Source of the DNA: Prillingera fragicola
Taxonomy: Eukaryota; Basidiomycota; Tremellomycetes; Trichosporonales; Trichosporonaceae
Assembly (NCBI GenBank): GCA_002335605.1
Contig: BEDY01000014.1
Span: 1-64,000 of the forward strand
DNA: 64,000 bases
Reading direction: 5' to 3'
Positions within the stretch are counted from its first letter, which is position 1; every line of letters begins with the position of its first letter. The notes under the pieces are model-generated. The model searched no databases, was not told where the DNA came from, and saw only the letters and a program-made list of their open reading frames with translations. The position numbers and the translations under genes are program-made. Below are positions 63,114 through 64,000 of this stretch, piece by piece.

Positions 63114-64000
63114 CTACTTGCGCTTAGCAACAAGCTTGGCCAGCGCATTCGTGTCAAGCACCTGGAAGTCGCCTCCAGCACCAGGAGCCGGCGCAGCGCG
63201 TCCCTTGGCGCCAGAGTAGGAACCAAGCGCACCACCGCTCTTGACAAGACGACCCTGCTTACGCACAGCCTCGTACATGCGGCGCTCGGTCTCGTTCCTT
63301 GCCGTCGACTCCTTGCCGCCGCGGCGCTCACCCTCGTCGTCGTCGTCGCTGTCGGCGCCAGCAGCACGCTTACGCTTTCCGGCGCCGACGTGTGTACCAC
63401 CCTTGTTCTCCTTCTCCTTCTTAGGCCTACCGGCCGCAGCGGCGAGGGCACCGGGTGCCTCACGGAGAGCAAACGCCTTGGCAAGGTGTCCGAGATGCAG
63501 ACCCTTGACGTGGAAGAACCTGCGCTCTTCGAGGGGATGGGTCGAGTAGGCACGCACCCACGAGCCGAACGCCTTGCGGGCGAGGGTAGCGTTACTGTCG
63601 TCGGCGAGCACCCATCGCTCGAAAGCGAGCTGCACGTCGGTCGCGCGCGCCTCGTATTCGTGTCCGCGACCTCCGAAACCCTTGCGCAGGACCTCATCGA
63701 CGCCGACCTGGCCGAGACGCACCGAACCGCCGTCCTCGCCGACAGTCTCGCCGGCCGCAGCGCCCATCTTGGCCTCGACCCAGGGAATCCACTCGGCTTC
63801 GCTGGGGGCCACCATTGCCCATGCCTCTCCACCCTTTCCGGCACGAGCGGTACGACCGACGCGGTGGACGTACTCATTGGCGCCACCCTCGGTCGGGAGG
63901 TCGTACTGAACGACGGCACGCACGAGTGGCAAGTCGAGACCACGCGAGGCGACCGAAGTCGCGAGCAGGATCGAAGCGTTGGGCGAGGGAGTGGCAAAGG
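63114..64000 (-). CDS. DBP7: DEAD-box RNA helicase DBP7 (DDX31), 3' part; 5' end outside window
   Basis: Nucleolar RNA helicase needed for assembly of the large ribosomal subunit. Only the C-terminal 295 or so residues are present, reading from the right edge to the stop at 63114. Helicase motifs V and VI are visible: [14 protein letters not shown] and [12 protein letters not shown]. The family-specific C-terminal extension follows ([41 protein letters not shown]). A Lys/Arg- and Asp-rich tail ends [13 protein letters not shown]. No intron is needed in the visible part. DBP7 is favoured over other DEAD-box proteins because of the [15 protein letters not shown] extension. Confidence 0.9.
   Translation of the reverse strand, partial: FATPSPNASILLATSVASRGLDLPLVRAVVQYDLPTEGGANEYVHRVGRTARAGKGGEAWAMVAPSEAEWIPWVEAKMGAAAGETVGEDGGSVRLGQVGVDEVLRKGFGGRGHEYEARATDVQLAFERWVLADDSNATLARKAFGSWVRAYSTHPLEERRFFHVKGLHLGHLAKAFALREAPGALAAAAGRPKKEKENKGGTHVGAGKRKRAAGADSDDDDEGERRGGKESTARNETERRMYEAVRKQGRLVKSGGALGSYSGAKGRAAPAPGAGGDFQVLDTNALAKLVAKRK

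Overview
The window is eukaryotic nuclear DNA from a fungus, most likely a basidiomycete yeast of the Tremellomycetes (Trichosporonales/Cryptococcus relatives). Genes are densely packed on both strands. They are cut by many very short introns (about 32-60 nt) with GT-AG ends and a CTRAC-type branch point just before the acceptor. The gene set includes a Cryptococcus-type DNMT5 methyltransferase. The species assignment is an inference. I saw no rRNA, no convincing tRNA, no CRISPR array, no transposase and no viral gene.

Left part (1-16.4 kb): the 3' end of an MCTS1/TMA20 translation factor (+), mitochondrial ribosome GTPase MTG1 (+), mitochondrial glutamyl-tRNA synthetase (-), divergent from a TRAPPII subunit TRS130/TRAPPC10 (+), then the catalytic subunit of DNA polymerase epsilon (POL2, -). 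A gene-free stretch follows at 16.4-18.8 kb. It holds two perfect adjacent hairpins that share a loop word, a diverged tandem duplication and many GATC sites.

Middle (18.8-39.3 kb): a 3-hydroxyisobutyrate/threonate-type dehydrogenase with a doubled C-terminal domain (-), chitin synthase export chaperone CHS7 (-), cofactor-independent phosphoglycerate mutase (+), a GRAM-VASt membrane-anchored sterol transfer protein (+), DNMT5 (+, chromodomain-methyltransferase-RING-SNF2, about 2,330 residues), an Artemis/SNM1-type nuclease (-), and a FYVE-finger protein (-). A second gene-poor stretch (39.3-41.65 kb) carries a perfect 22-bp inverted repeat and a 3 x 20-bp tandem repeat.

Right part (41.6-64 kb): a small CBS-pair protein (+) with an unusually long intron, a peroxisomal ABCD half-transporter (+) with a 9-nt microexon, a SYP1/FCHO F-BAR muniscin (-), the SNARE YKT6 (+), the MUS81 partner EME1 (+), an RPA34-like Pol I subunit (-), 6-phosphogluconate dehydrogenase (-), NDUFAF7 (+), a glucose-6-phosphate 1-epimerase (+), the p23/SBA1 co-chaperone (+), a soluble single-domain ABC ATPase (+), and the 3' part of DEAD-box helicase DBP7 (-) running off the right edge.

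The genes do not form one pathway or cluster. The most notable locus is DNMT5, a maintenance-type, ATP-dependent CG methyltransferase family. Several genome-maintenance genes (POL2, DNMT5, Artemis-like, EME1) share the window, probably by chance. Exon joins were made by eye, using reading frame, family similarity and splice signals. Where I give exact exon coordinates the frame closes across all exons.
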